A DNA stretch of 34,731 nt. It comes from Betaproteobacteria bacterium. GTDB lineage: Bacteria; Pseudomonadota; Gammaproteobacteria; Burkholderiales; SG8-41. The stretch is taken from the NCBI GenBank assembly GCA_003820645.1, contig RPOR01000016.1:1-34731 (forward strand). The letters are read 5' to 3'. The notes beneath the pieces were generated by a model. It did not search any database. It was not told the origin of the DNA and saw only the letters and a list, made by a program, of their open reading frames with translations. Both the position numbers and the translations under genes were made by a program. Shown in pieces: positions 26,851-34,731 of this stretch; position 1 is the stretch's first letter, and every line of letters begins with the position of its first letter.

Positions 26851-27228
26851 TCAGCCTTTCAGGCAGGTGCTCATGAATTTCTTGCGCTCGTCGCCCGACT
26901 TGCCTTCAGCCTTGGCATTGCATTCCTTCATGCGGTCCTGCTGCTTCTTTTGCGCCGCAGTCGGCTCCTTCTTGCCGGAATCCTGGCCTTTGAGACAGGT
27001 GCTCATGAATTTCTTGCGCTCGTCGCCCGACTTGCCTTCAGCCTTGACGTTGCAATCCTTCATGCGCGCCTGCTGCTGCTTCTGGGCTTCGCTGGGTTCC
27101 TTCTTGGCTTGTTCCGCTTTCTTCTCGGCGGCGGGAGCACCTTTTTTCGCCTCGCCTTGCGGCTGCTGGGCATACGCGGCGGACAGCGCAAACATCGCGC
27201 AAATTACGGCAGCAATCAGTTGTTTCAT
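26851..27228 (-). CDS. Secreted protein with two PsiF repeats
   Basis: The 125-residue product has a signal peptide (MKQLIAAVICAMFALSAAYA, cleavage after AYA), a Lys/Ala/Glu-rich linker, then two copies of the PsiF repeat, each with CN-KAEGKSGDERKKFMSTCLKG. PsiF of E. coli is induced by phosphate starvation and its role is unknown; no PhoB box was identified here. The repeats are nearly identical in DNA, offset by 132 bases (44 codons). Each repeat has two cysteines, which could form a disulfide in the periplasm. GAGGAG lies upstream of the ATG. Confidence 0.9.
   Translation of the reverse strand: MKQLIAAVICAMFALSAAYAQQPQGEAKKGAPAAEKKAEQAKKEPSEAQKQQQARMKDCNVKAEGKSGDERKKFMSTCLKGQDSGKKEPTAAQKKQQDRMKECNAKAEGKSGDERKKFMSTCLKG
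26864..27070. repeat. Tandem in-gene duplication, 132-base period
   Basis: The stretch starting CAGGTGCTCATG at 26,864 recurs at 26,996 and stays almost identical for about 50 bases, with a few changes after that. This is a recent or gene-converted 44-codon duplication within the PsiF-repeat gene. Confidence 0.85.
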
Positions 27229-27400
27229 TCGTATCTCCTCAAATAAATCAATAAAAACAAGGGCTTACAAAAAACACCCACCGCCCTTGCGTGCGGGATC
27301 GGCCCGACGCCTCCATTAACGCAGCGGTGCCCTGGCCGGCTGACACCCACCGCATGCTGCAACGTCCTGTTGCGAGCCAGCGCAGTGATCACGCTGACCG

Positions 27401-29548
27401 TCAATGCGTCGGTTTCATCAGCAAACCCTGGACCACGTCGCGCAGTCCTTCGATGTCACCGGGTTTGGCAAGCACTTCGTCCACCCCGGCGGCGGCCGCA
27501 GCAACGCGCAATTTCTGGGTGATATAGCCCGAGAGCATGATGATCGGCAACTCCGGTCTTGCGGCGCGGATTGCGCATGCGGCCTCCAGCCCGGAGAGGC
27601 CGGGCATGTTGTAATCGGTGATGACCAGGTCGAAGTGCTCGCCAGCCTGCAGCGCGCGCAGTGCTTCGCGTTGCTCGATATGGGCGCTGACGCGATAGCC
27701 CCAGCGTTCCAGCATCCTGCGGATCATGAACAACTGCGCCTCGTCATCCTCGATATACAGAATGCGCCGGCCGTTGCCTTCGCTGGCGACGCCGGCCGGC
27801 TCGGTCATGGCGAGCACGGTCTCCGTCTCACGCGCGCATGGAAAATACACTTCGAACCGGCTGCCCTGGCCAGGTTCGCTGAACACGACGATGGTGCCCT
27901 CGTGAGACTGCACGATGCTTTGCGCCACCGACAGCCCCAGGCCGGTGCCTTCGCCATGCGGCTTGGTGGTAAAAAACGGTTCGAAAATCCGCTGGCGGAT
28001 TGCCTCGTCCATGCCTTTCCCGGTATCACTCATCACGATGCGCGCGTAACGGCCCGGCCGGAGCCGGGATGCCACCCCCGCTGCGTGCTGGTCGAGCGTA
28101 ATACCCTCCACCCGGATATTGATGCTGCCGGACCGGCCCCTCATGGCATACGCCGCGTTGTTACCCAGATTCAACAGCAACTGCTGTATCTGCGTCGGAT
28201 CGGCCAGAATCGACGGCACGTCGGGGGCGCAGAAATAATCCATGCTCGCGCCTTCGGGCAGCGCGGTACGCAGCAGACGCACGGCTTCCTCCACCACCGA
28301 TGGCAGCGACATCATGCGCCGCAAGGTCGGCTGACGCCGACTGAAGGAAAGGATCTGTTGCACCAGTTCCTTGGCGCGCATCCCGGCCTTCTGGATCTCG
28401 TCCAGGCTCACCAGTGCCTGCCAGTTTGCCCGCGCATCCTGACGGGCCAGTTCGACATTGCCGAGTATGGTCGCCAGAATGTTGTTGAAGTCATGGGCGA
28501 TGCCGCCCGCCAGCGTGCCGATCGCCTCCATTTTCTGCGACTCACGCACTTGATCTTCCAGCGCGGCCCGCGCCAGCTCGGCGTTTTTGTAATCGCTGAT
28601 GTCCTGAAACGCCCCTTCGACACTGGTGATTTTGCCCTGAGCATCCCGCAGCGCATGGCCAATGGCGCGAACGTGCAGCGGGCGGCGCTTGAGCGTGAAA
28701 ATTTCCAGCTCGCAATCAAAGGGAATGCCCTGGTGGATGCAGGCATTCAATGCGGTCGTGATGATTTTGTGCGACGGTGGCGGGTACAGTGCCAGCGCTT
28801 CGGACAGCGTCGGAGTACCGTTTGGGGGATATTCGAGGATCTCGAAAATTTCTTCCGACCACACCAACTCTTGTTGTGGCAAGTTGATGGACCATCCACC
28901 CACCATCGCAATCTTGCCGGCGGTGCGCTGCAGGCTCTGGCTGCGGCGCAGCTGTTGCCTGATCAAGTTCAGTTCGTTAACGTCACTGATCACGACCTGG
29001 CAGCTGACGATCCCGCTTTCATGCTGAAAAATGCGGGTCTCCACCCATGCGAAGAAGGGCGCACCGCCCTCTCTTGACATCAACAGTTCAAAAGACTGCG
29101 GCTCTCGCGTAGCCAGCAACCGCCGGTAATGCAGATAAAATTTGTCCGCATCACCGCCAGCGACAAAGCGACTCAGCGGTTTTCCTGAAAAAACGCCCCG
29201 CGGGACGCCCAGCAGGGTGGCACTGGTGAGATTGGCCTCGATGATGAACCCTTTGTCGTCCAGCGTGAAATAACCCACAGGCGCCAGGTTATAGAGATCG
29301 AAATAGCGGACACGCGAGGCCTCCAGGGTGTCCTGCATCTGGCGCAGTTCCTCGTTCTGCAGCTCCAGTTCAATCTGATGCACCTGCAGGTCATGGAGCA
29401 GCCGTTGCGCAGCGGCGGGCGACAGTGTATCGAGGTTTTCCAGATTCCTGCCTGCCTTTTTTTCGCGGGCAATACCTTCCGCTTGCTGACGCAATAATGC
29501 CTGCCGGCCACCAGGCGTTCTGCGGCCGGCAGCTTTCCCGCGTTTCAA
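27401..29548 (-). CDS. PAS-domain hybrid histidine kinase with C-terminal receiver
   Basis: The 715-residue protein has a coiled-coil N-terminus (about 40-80), a PAS domain (about 80-195), a second PAS domain (about 205-325), then HisKA with the phospho-accepting H352 ([11 protein letters not shown]). The HATPase domain follows (N460-N464, DTGKGM at 508-513, GEGTGLGLS at 532-540), then a receiver with D601/D602, the phospho-acceptor D645 (VITDYNMPG), S673 and K695. No membrane helix is seen, so it senses a cytoplasmic signal. It lacks a DNA-binding output and must pass phosphate on or act on a partner. It overlaps the CheB-CheR-PAS gene as ATGA, which makes a functional link likely. Confidence 0.93.
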   Translation of the reverse strand: MKRGKAAGRRTPGGRQALLRQQAEGIAREKKAGRNLENLDTLSPAAAQRLLHDLQVHQIELELQNEELRQMQDTLEASRVRYFDLYNLAPVGYFTLDDKGFIIEANLTSATLLGVPRGVFSGKPLSRFVAGGDADKFYLHYRRLLATREPQSFELLMSREGGAPFFAWVETRIFQHESGIVSCQVVISDVNELNLIRQQLRRSQSLQRTAGKIAMVGGWSINLPQQELVWSEEIFEILEYPPNGTPTLSEALALYPPPSHKIITTALNACIHQGIPFDCELEIFTLKRRPLHVRAIGHALRDAQGKITSVEGAFQDISDYKNAELARAALEDQVRESQKMEAIGTLAGGIAHDFNNILATILGNVELARQDARANWQALVSLDEIQKAGMRAKELVQQILSFSRRQPTLRRMMSLPSVVEEAVRLLRTALPEGASMDYFCAPDVPSILADPTQIQQLLLNLGNNAAYAMRGRSGSINIRVEGITLDQHAAGVASRLRPGRYARIVMSDTGKGMDEAIRQRIFEPFFTTKPHGEGTGLGLSVAQSIVQSHEGTIVVFSEPGQGSRFEVYFPCARETETVLAMTEPAGVASEGNGRRILYIEDDEAQLFMIRRMLERWGYRVSAHIEQREALRALQAGEHFDLVITDYNMPGLSGLEAACAIRAARPELPIIMLSGYITQKLRVAAAAAGVDEVLAKPGDIEGLRDVVQGLLMKPTH

Positions 29549-32500
29549 GTGTCGGTCCTTTCCGTGGTGGCAATGGCATACACTGCCCCGGACTCATTGA
29601 CCAGGGCAGTCGCCGTCAGCGATATTTTCAGGGTCCGGCCGTCCTTGGTCAGACGTTCGGACTGGAAGGGTTGCAGATGTTCGGACCGGGCCAGTTGCTG
29701 CACTACAGCCTGCGCTTGGTCTTGCCCGGCCGGCGGTATCAGTTCGCGGATGTTCAGGGCCATCGCTTCGGCCTCGCTCCAGCCATACGACCGGGTCGCG
29801 GCAGGATTCCAGCACAGGATCCGGCCCTCCAGGTCCTGCACCAGCATGGCGTCGCGCGAATCGGTCATGACCACGGCGAGGCGGCGCAGCGACTCGGCAT
29901 CCTGCAGCGCCTCGCGCGCTTGCTTCATTTCGGTGAAGTCGAAGAACGTGATCACGGCGCCTTCAATGACATTGTCCAGCGTGCGGTAGGGGCGGATGCG
30001 CAGCAAAAACCACTTGCCCGACTTGGCCTGTACTTCGATTTCCCTGGGTAGCAGGGTATCGAGGACCTGCTGCACATCCTCCACCAGATGGTTGTAGTCG
30101 GTCAGGTTGGAGACGATGTGGCCCACCGGCCGCCCGACATCGGTCGCAATCAGGTTGATCACCTGGGTAATCGCCGGCGTGAAGCGCTGGATGCAGAGCT
30201 GATGGTCGACGAAAATCGTGCCCACGCCGGTACCGGCGAGCAGGTTGTTCATGTCGTTGTTGGCCTGAGACAGGTCGGTCACTTTGCCCTGCAATTCGGC
30301 GTTGACCGTGGCCAGTTCTTCGTTGACCGATTGCAGTTCTTCCCTCGAAGTTTCCAGTTCCTCGTTGGCGGATTGCATCTCCTCGTTGATCGACTGCATT
30401 TCCTCGTTCGCGGATTTGAGCTCTTCGTTGGTGGTTTCAAGCTCTTCCGTGGTGGTCTGGAGATATTCCTCCTTGTCGCGCAGTTCCTGCCGCAGCGCGG
30501 CAACCTGTGTATTGATTTTTCTGGCATCCCCACTGGTGCCGGCACGCTGCGCAGGACCGCCAGCCGCCGCCTCGGTCGCAGACTTCTGTGTCACCGGCTC
30601 CAGAATCACCAGAAACATCGGCTGTCCGGCCGCGTCAGCAGCGACGGGGCGGATGATGAGATTCACGCTGGAATAATCGCCGTTGGTCCTGACACGGACG
30701 GCCGGCCGGGACACCAGTTCGTTTCTTGCCACCGCCTTGTGCAAAGCCGCGGGCAACGCCGTGCGCAAGCCCTGACGGGCCATTTTCAGAATGTTCAGGC
30801 CGGCCTCGCCCGCCGCCGGCTCCAGATACTGGCCGGTACGGCCATGCAGATAGACAATATCGCCATGGCCGTTGACCAGCGCGCCAACCGCGGAATACTG
30901 CTGCAGCAGGGTCAGTTCAGTCAGTTCCCGCAACTTTGCGCTGGATTCCCCCGCAGGCTTGGCGGCGGTACGCGAGGCGGCTCCGTTGCCCGTCACCGGC
31001 GGCAGAAACCGGGCCACGGACAGGCGTTGCGGAATGCCTTCGTCCTTGCGCTGATACAGCTTGGCCGTGCGATTGATGGTGGCAAACAGTTTCTGATGGT
31101 CACCGACGGACTCGGAGGAACCCAGAAACAGGAACCCGCCGGGATTCAGCGCATAGTGAAACAGCGGTATGAGTTTCCGGTGCAGCTCCGGACCCATGTA
31201 AATCAGCAGATTGCGGCAGCTGATCAAGTCGAGTTTGGAGAACGGCGGGTCCTTGATCACGTTCTGTTCGGAAAAGACCAGGATGTCGCGGATCAGTTTG
31301 CTGATGCGAAAGAAAGCACCGCCCGGTTCTTCGACAAAAAAGCGGGTCAGCCTTTCGGATGAAATATCGGCGGCGATGCTGGCGGGATAAATGCCGGCAC
31401 GGGCCTGCTCGATGGCCCGACTGTCGATGTCGGTCGCAAACACCACCAGCTTGAAGCTGCTCTTCAGCGCATCCATCCTTTCCTGCAGCAGGATGGCGAC
31501 GGAATAGGCCTCCTCGCCGGTGGAACACCCGGGCACCCACACCCGTATCGTGGCGCCGACGGGCTTGTTCGACAACAGCCGGACGATGACCTCTTCCTGC
31601 AGCGCCTGGAAGGCTTCCGGGTCCCGGAAAAAATTGGTGACCCCGATCAGCAGGTCGTGAAACAGCGCCTGCACCTCGGAAGGGGTTTTGCGCAAGAACT
31701 GGATGTAGTCGTCCACCTGCTCGATCTGGTGCACGGCCATGCGTCGCTCGACACGGCGATTGATGGTCTTCTGCTTGTACTCGGAAAAGTCATGCCCCGT
31801 CTGCGCCCGCAACAACACAAAAATCTTTTTCAACGCCTCGTCGATCATGAGGCCGGACGCATTTATCGCGCTCTTGTTCTTCCCGAACGCGTGGGCGACA
31901 TAGGCTATCAGCTGTGCTGGCATTTCGGCCGGCGGCAACACAAAGTCCACCATGCCGGTCGCCACGGCGCTGCGCGGCATGCCGTCGTATTGGGTGGAAT
32001 CGAAACTCTGCACCATCACCATGCCGCCTTCACCCTTGATCGCGCGCACGCCCTGGGTGCCGTCGCTGCCGGTGCCGGAGAGCACGATGCCGATCGCCCG
32101 CGCACGCTGGTCCTGGGCCAGGGAGCGGAAAAAAAAATCGATCGGCAGGCGCTGGCCGCGTGGCGCGGTGGGTTTGAGCAAATGCAATGCGCCGTTCAGG
32201 AACGCCATGTCGTGGTTGGGCGGGATGATGTAAGCGCAGTCGGGCTGGACCACCATGCCGTCCTCGACTTCGAACACCTGCATGCGGGTATAACGGGCGA
32301 TCAGTTCGCTCAGTATGCTTTTATGGTCAGGGGCGAGGTGCTGCACAATGACAAAAGCCATGCCGCTGCCGCTGCCGCTGCCGCTGCCGCTGCCGCTACT
32401 GTTGGGGATTGCTGAAAAAAATGCCTCGAATGCCGCGAGTCCGCCGGCCGAGGCACCGATCCCGACGATGGGGAAAACCGGCGGTTCTGGCTGAGCCGGT

Positions 32501-32589
32501 GCCTGCAGCACCGTCGCCTGCGCAGCAGCGGTTGCCCGGTTTTTTTTCGGCACCGCTTTTTTTGCGGCCGGTTTTTTGGGGACAGTCAT
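29545..32589 (-). CDS. CheB-CheR-PAS fusion signalling protein
   Basis: The 1014-residue protein begins with a Lys/Ala/Pro-rich tail. A CheB methylesterase domain follows (about 40-230) with S47 in GASAGG, H84 in VQHLAPDHKS and D176 in SGTGSDG. Next is a CheR methyltransferase (about 245-515; TNFFRDPEAF, WVPGCSTGEEAYSVAI, ATDID, LISCRNLLIYM), then a long coiled coil (about 690-780, repeated EELxSxNEE) and two PAS domains (about 785-900, 905-1010). It is not next to chemotaxis genes. Such fusions usually act in cytoplasmic signalling with a histidine kinase, here the coupled gene downstream. A glycine-serine repeat interrupts the CheB domain between S47 and H84. The start at 32,589 (MTVPKKPAAKK) is preferred; the open frame reaches 32,670. 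Confidence 0.9.
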   Translation of the reverse strand: MTVPKKPAAKKAVPKKNRATAAAQATVLQAPAQPEPPVFPIVGIGASAGGLAAFEAFFSAIPNSSGSGSGSGSGSGMAFVIVQHLAPDHKSILSELIARYTRMQVFEVEDGMVVQPDCAYIIPPNHDMAFLNGALHLLKPTAPRGQRLPIDFFFRSLAQDQRARAIGIVLSGTGSDGTQGVRAIKGEGGMVMVQSFDSTQYDGMPRSAVATGMVDFVLPPAEMPAQLIAYVAHAFGKNKSAINASGLMIDEALKKIFVLLRAQTGHDFSEYKQKTINRRVERRMAVHQIEQVDDYIQFLRKTPSEVQALFHDLLIGVTNFFRDPEAFQALQEEVIVRLLSNKPVGATIRVWVPGCSTGEEAYSVAILLQERMDALKSSFKLVVFATDIDSRAIEQARAGIYPASIAADISSERLTRFFVEEPGGAFFRISKLIRDILVFSEQNVIKDPPFSKLDLISCRNLLIYMGPELHRKLIPLFHYALNPGGFLFLGSSESVGDHQKLFATINRTAKLYQRKDEGIPQRLSVARFLPPVTGNGAASRTAAKPAGESSAKLRELTELTLLQQYSAVGALVNGHGDIVYLHGRTGQYLEPAAGEAGLNILKMARQGLRTALPAALHKAVARNELVSRPAVRVRTNGDYSSVNLIIRPVAADAAGQPMFLVILEPVTQKSATEAAAGGPAQRAGTSGDARKINTQVAALRQELRDKEEYLQTTTEELETTNEELKSANEEMQSINEEMQSANEELETSREELQSVNEELATVNAELQGKVTDLSQANNDMNNLLAGTGVGTIFVDHQLCIQRFTPAITQVINLIATDVGRPVGHIVSNLTDYNHLVEDVQQVLDTLLPREIEVQAKSGKWFLLRIRPYRTLDNVIEGAVITFFDFTEMKQAREALQDAESLRRLAVVMTDSRDAMLVQDLEGRILCWNPAATRSYGWSEAEAMALNIRELIPPAGQDQAQAVVQQLARSEHLQPFQSERLTKDGRTLKISLTATALVNESGAVYAIATTERTDT
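32361..32396. repeat. Hexanucleotide microsatellite (TGCCGC)6 inside the CheB domain
   Basis: Six perfect copies of TGCCGC on the plus strand encode an alternating Gly-Ser tract (residues 66-76) in the CheB domain. Six-base units keep the frame, so changes in number would alter linker length but not switch the gene off. In other CheB domains the loop here is short and not GS-rich. Confidence 0.9.
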
Positions 32590-32685
32590 GTCTGTTGTGC
32601 ATGCCGGGGCACGAGGCCTTTGCCGACGACGGCGGTGGCGCGCCCATACCTGCTCATGCCTGCATGGCACCTGTATCCAGGGTGG

Positions 32686-33429
32686 TTACCGGACAGCGGC
32701 CGCGACGAGCCTGGTCTGGAGATGATCCGGCAACAGGCGATCGAACTCCTTTTTGACAACGGCGTAGCATTCGCAGACGCGTTTTTCCAGTTGCGGCCGA
32801 TCCAGCACGGTGATTTTGCCGCGGCTGTAGTGAATCAGACCGGCCGCCTGCAGCTTGCCAGCCGCTTCGGTGACGCCTTCCCGGCGCACCCCCAGCATGT
32901 TCGCAATCAATTCCTGCGTCATGACCAGTTCATCGCACCGCAGGCGATCCATGCTCATCAACAGCCAGCGGCAGAGTTGCTGGTCAACGGAATGATGTCG
33001 ATTGCAGACGGCGGTCTGGGATATCTGCGTCATCAGGGCCTGGGTGAACAGCAGCGCGTGGTGGTAAAAATGACCGCTCAGGGCAAACTCCCGTTTCAGG
33101 GCGCTCGCCTTGAGCCGGTAGCCATAACCTGCGCTTTGCACGATGGCCCGGCTCGGCGTACTGTCACTGCCCATGAACAGGGAAACGCCGATCAGTCCCT
33201 CGTTGCCGGTAACGGCGATTTCCGCCGAAGCACCATCTTCCATGATGTAGAGCAGCGAGACGATGCTGGTCGTCGGAAAATACACGTAAGCCATGTGGTC
33301 GCTGGACTCGCATACCGCCCATCCCAGCGGCATCGCGATCAGCTCCAGGTCGGGCAGCAGGCGCGCGAAATCGGCTGCGGGCAGTGCAGCCAGCAAATGG
33401 TTTTGCAGCGGGTGATGCGGTGTAGTCAT
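32686..33429 (-). CDS. Crp/Fnr-family transcriptional regulator
   Basis: The 247-residue protein has an N-terminal cyclic-nucleotide-binding-like beta barrel (about 20-130; YVYFPTTSIVSLLYIMEDG and VTGNEGLIGVSLFMG), a dimer helix, and a C-terminal winged helix (about 170-215; MTQELIANMLGVRREGVTEAAGKLQAAGLI). It lacks the N-terminal cysteine cluster of FNR, so it is not an oxygen-sensing iron-sulfur protein of that kind, and the cAMP-binding residues of Crp are not evident; the ligand is unknown. AGGAAG precedes the ATG at 33,429. The CheB-CheR-PAS gene follows after 96 bases on the same strand. An FNR-spaced dyad upstream suggests self-regulation. Confidence 0.88.
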   Translation of the reverse strand: MTTPHHPLQNHLLAALPAADFARLLPDLELIAMPLGWAVCESSDHMAYVYFPTTSIVSLLYIMEDGASAEIAVTGNEGLIGVSLFMGSDSTPSRAIVQSAGYGYRLKASALKREFALSGHFYHHALLFTQALMTQISQTAVCNRHHSVDQQLCRWLLMSMDRLRCDELVMTQELIANMLGVRREGVTEAAGKLQAAGLIHYSRGKITVLDRPQLEKRVCECYAVVKKEFDRLLPDHLQTRLVAAAVR

Positions 33430-33722
33430 GGTAATCGCTTCCTCAGGTCAACAGCGTTTTACCAAGAGGATGGGAACCCGAGAGGCAGTAGAACAGTGTG
33501 GTTGATGCTGTCCATCTTACTCCCTATGTGCGCTATGGCGCATACCTGTTTGCGCCGCCCGGAAGCTGCGCAACGGCGCTCGCGACACCCGGCGCAACAA
33601 GGGCTGCGCATTGCTGTTCACCACCGGCAAAATCAACGCCGTGTTAGCCCAGCGGGCGGGGCTGCGCCGACAGGAAGCCAGTAACCGCCTGTTTATGTTG
33701 CATAATTTAGCGGGGCCGGCGA
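33430..33722. other. Non-coding gap upstream of the Crp/Fnr gene
   Basis: This 293-base stretch holds no convincing gene. Near its left end it contains the regulator's promoter and dyad (33,514-33,542). The rest is GC-rich with no repeat or terminator that I can see. Confidence 0.6.
33529..33542 (-). promoter_or_regulatory. FNR-spaced dyad, possible operator of the Crp/Fnr gene
   Basis: TGCGC-TATG-GCGCA is a perfect 5-bp inverted repeat with a 4-base spacer, the spacing of FNR sites (TTGAT-N4-ATCAA). It lies about 100 bases before the ATG. A candidate -10 box TAAGAT follows on the minus strand at about 33,519-33,514, which would put the dyad over the -35 region. The symmetry is seen; regulation is inferred. 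Confidence 0.5.
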
Positions 33723-34731
33723 TCACGAAGTCATCGCCGCTGCCGGACGCTCCAGTGCGAACGCACCGGCCAGCAGTTCATACGACCGCAGCCGCGTGTC
33801 GTAATCGCCCGTAATGGTAATCACCATCAGTTCGTCGGCCGCGAATTCCGCCTGAATTTCCAGCAACCGTGCCCTTACCACCTCCGGCGTGCCGAGCACC
33901 ACCCGTCGCCGGTGATGGGCGATACGCTGGCGGTCGGCTTCGGTGTACGGGTAGCGTTCGGCCTCCGCCAGCGTCGGCACCGGCGCGTTGACGCCGTAAT
34001 CCATGTTGAGCCGGCGCAGGTCGACGCTCATCACCAGCCGTTCCGCCTGCGCCTGCGTGTCGGCGCAGACGACGAACACGCAGACCAGTGCCTGCGGCTG
34101 GGGCTCGCGCGGCGAGGGCTGGTAACGCTTCTTGAAATCACGCATCACCACATCACCGCCGCGCGCACTGATGAAATGGGCAAAGGCAAAGCGCAAGCCC
34201 AGCTGGGACGCCAGCGCACCGCTGTAATCGGAGGAACCGAGCAGCCAGATCTGCGGACTGGAGGCGCCGGCCGGCTGTGCCTTCACCTGGCGGAACGGAT
34301 GCCCCTCGGGCAGTTCGTCGTCGAGATAGGCTGTCAGGTACTGCACCTGCTCGGGAAAATCATCCGCTGACGGATAGCGTCCCTGGCCCATCGCCATCGC
34401 GGTGGCCTGGTCGCCGCCGGGGGCGCGGCCGATGCCGAGATCGATGCGGCCCGGAAAAAGCGCCTCGAGCATGCGGAACTGCTCGGCAATTTTCAGCGGG
34501 CTGTAATAGGGCAGCAACACGCCGCCGGTGCCGACGCGGATCGTGGCTGTCGCCGCTGCCAGCCGGGTCACCAGGATTTCCGGGCAAGGATCGGCCAGCG
34601 CCATGATTGAGTGGTGCTCGGCGCACCAGTAGCGGTAATAACCGAGTCGCTCCGCAGCCTGTGCGAGACGAATGGTCTGCTGTATCGCCTCGGCTGGTGT
34701 GTGCCCGCTGATGATCGGAGACTGGTCGAGG
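33723..34731 (-). CDS. LLM-class flavin-dependent oxidoreductase, start beyond the right edge
   Basis: The frame stays open to the window end, and 42 codons precede the first in-frame ATG at 34,604. The upstream part encodes LDQSPIISGHTPAEAIQQ and YYRYWCAEHHSIMALADPCP, which are conserved in luciferase-like proteins, so the true start lies outside. Downstream are IRVGTGGVLLPYYSPLKIAEQFRMLE, FPGRIDLGIGRAPGGD and IWLLGSSDYSGALASQLGL. This is the YhbW-like group (MsnO8 type) of flavin-dependent monooxygenases, using reduced FMN; the substrate is unknown. The stop at 33,723 is followed by the non-coding gap, with no terminator visible. Confidence 0.92.
   Translation of the reverse strand, partial: LDQSPIISGHTPAEAIQQTIRLAQAAERLGYYRYWCAEHHSIMALADPCPEILVTRLAAATATIRVGTGGVLLPYYSPLKIAEQFRMLEALFPGRIDLGIGRAPGGDQATAMAMGQGRYPSADDFPEQVQYLTAYLDDELPEGHPFRQVKAQPAGASSPQIWLLGSSDYSGALASQLGLRFAFAHFISARGGDVVMRDFKKRYQPSPREPQPQALVCVFVVCADTQAQAERLVMSVDLRRLNMDYGVNAPVPTLAEAERYPYTEADRQRIAHHRRRVVLGTPEVVRARLLEIQAEFAADELMVITITGDYDTRLRSYELLAGAFALERPAAAMTS

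Noticed and set aside
26864-27070. CRISPR-like direct repeats
   Set aside because: Only two copies, inside a coding frame with a 44-codon period, explained by the PsiF repeats.
32686-33429. Oxygen-sensing FNR
   Set aside because: The N-terminal cysteine cluster needed for the iron-sulfur centre is missing, so only membership of the Crp/Fnr family is claimed.

Overview
The window looks like a piece of a GC-rich betaproteobacterial chromosome. The main reason is gene order: queA-tgt-yajC-secD, folK-deoxynucleoside kinase-panB-panC, pcnB-HAD phosphatase-hda facing purM-purN, two DUF3108 genes followed by an RsmB-type methyltransferase, and rpmB-rpmG-radC-coaBC-dut. The protein sequences agree with this. 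I cannot place it to genus. No prophage, insertion sequence, integrase, CRISPR array or toxin-antitoxin pair is visible; almost everything is core metabolism, translation or envelope, with a signalling cluster at the right end.

Left part (1-10,470). A minus-strand run encodes queuosine synthesis and the Sec accessory subunits (queA, tgt, yajC, partial secD). Divergent from it is a tRNA-Leu(CAA) preceded by a broken copy of itself that carries a nested-palindrome insertion at the anticodon. An unknown two-helix membrane protein on the plus strand meets panC tail to tail. Minus-strand genes for pantothenate (panC, panB), a deoxynucleoside kinase, folate (folK), RNA polyadenylation (pcnB), a HAD phosphatase and DnaA regulation (hda) follow.

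Middle (10,470-22,130). The plus strand carries purM, purN (apparently starting at CTG), two DUF3108 proteins, an RNA m5C methyltransferase, a MscS-like channel and a membrane fatty-acid desaturase, ending at a strong terminator. The ribosomal protein pair rpmB-rpmG and radC run the other way. Plus-strand coaBC, dut, a CbiX/SirB-type chelatase and a DUF192 protein follow, ending at a bidirectional terminator shared with sodB.

Right part (22,130-34,731). Minus-strand sodB, a PuuD-like membrane protein and a TrpD2/YbiB protein come first, then a plus-strand alpha/beta hydrolase convergent with a probably exported isoaspartate methyltransferase, then a secreted PsiF-repeat protein. Last is a minus-strand signalling group: a Crp/Fnr-family regulator with an FNR-spaced dyad at its own promoter, a large CheB-CheR-PAS fusion containing an in-frame hexanucleotide repeat, and a PAS hybrid histidine kinase with a terminal receiver. 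The window ends inside a luciferase-like monooxygenase gene.

Most of the window is ordinary. The items most worth a second look are the interrupted tRNA-Leu copy, the CheB-domain microsatellite, the FNR-like dyad, the CTG start of purN, and the overlap of a terminator with the apparent start of pcm.
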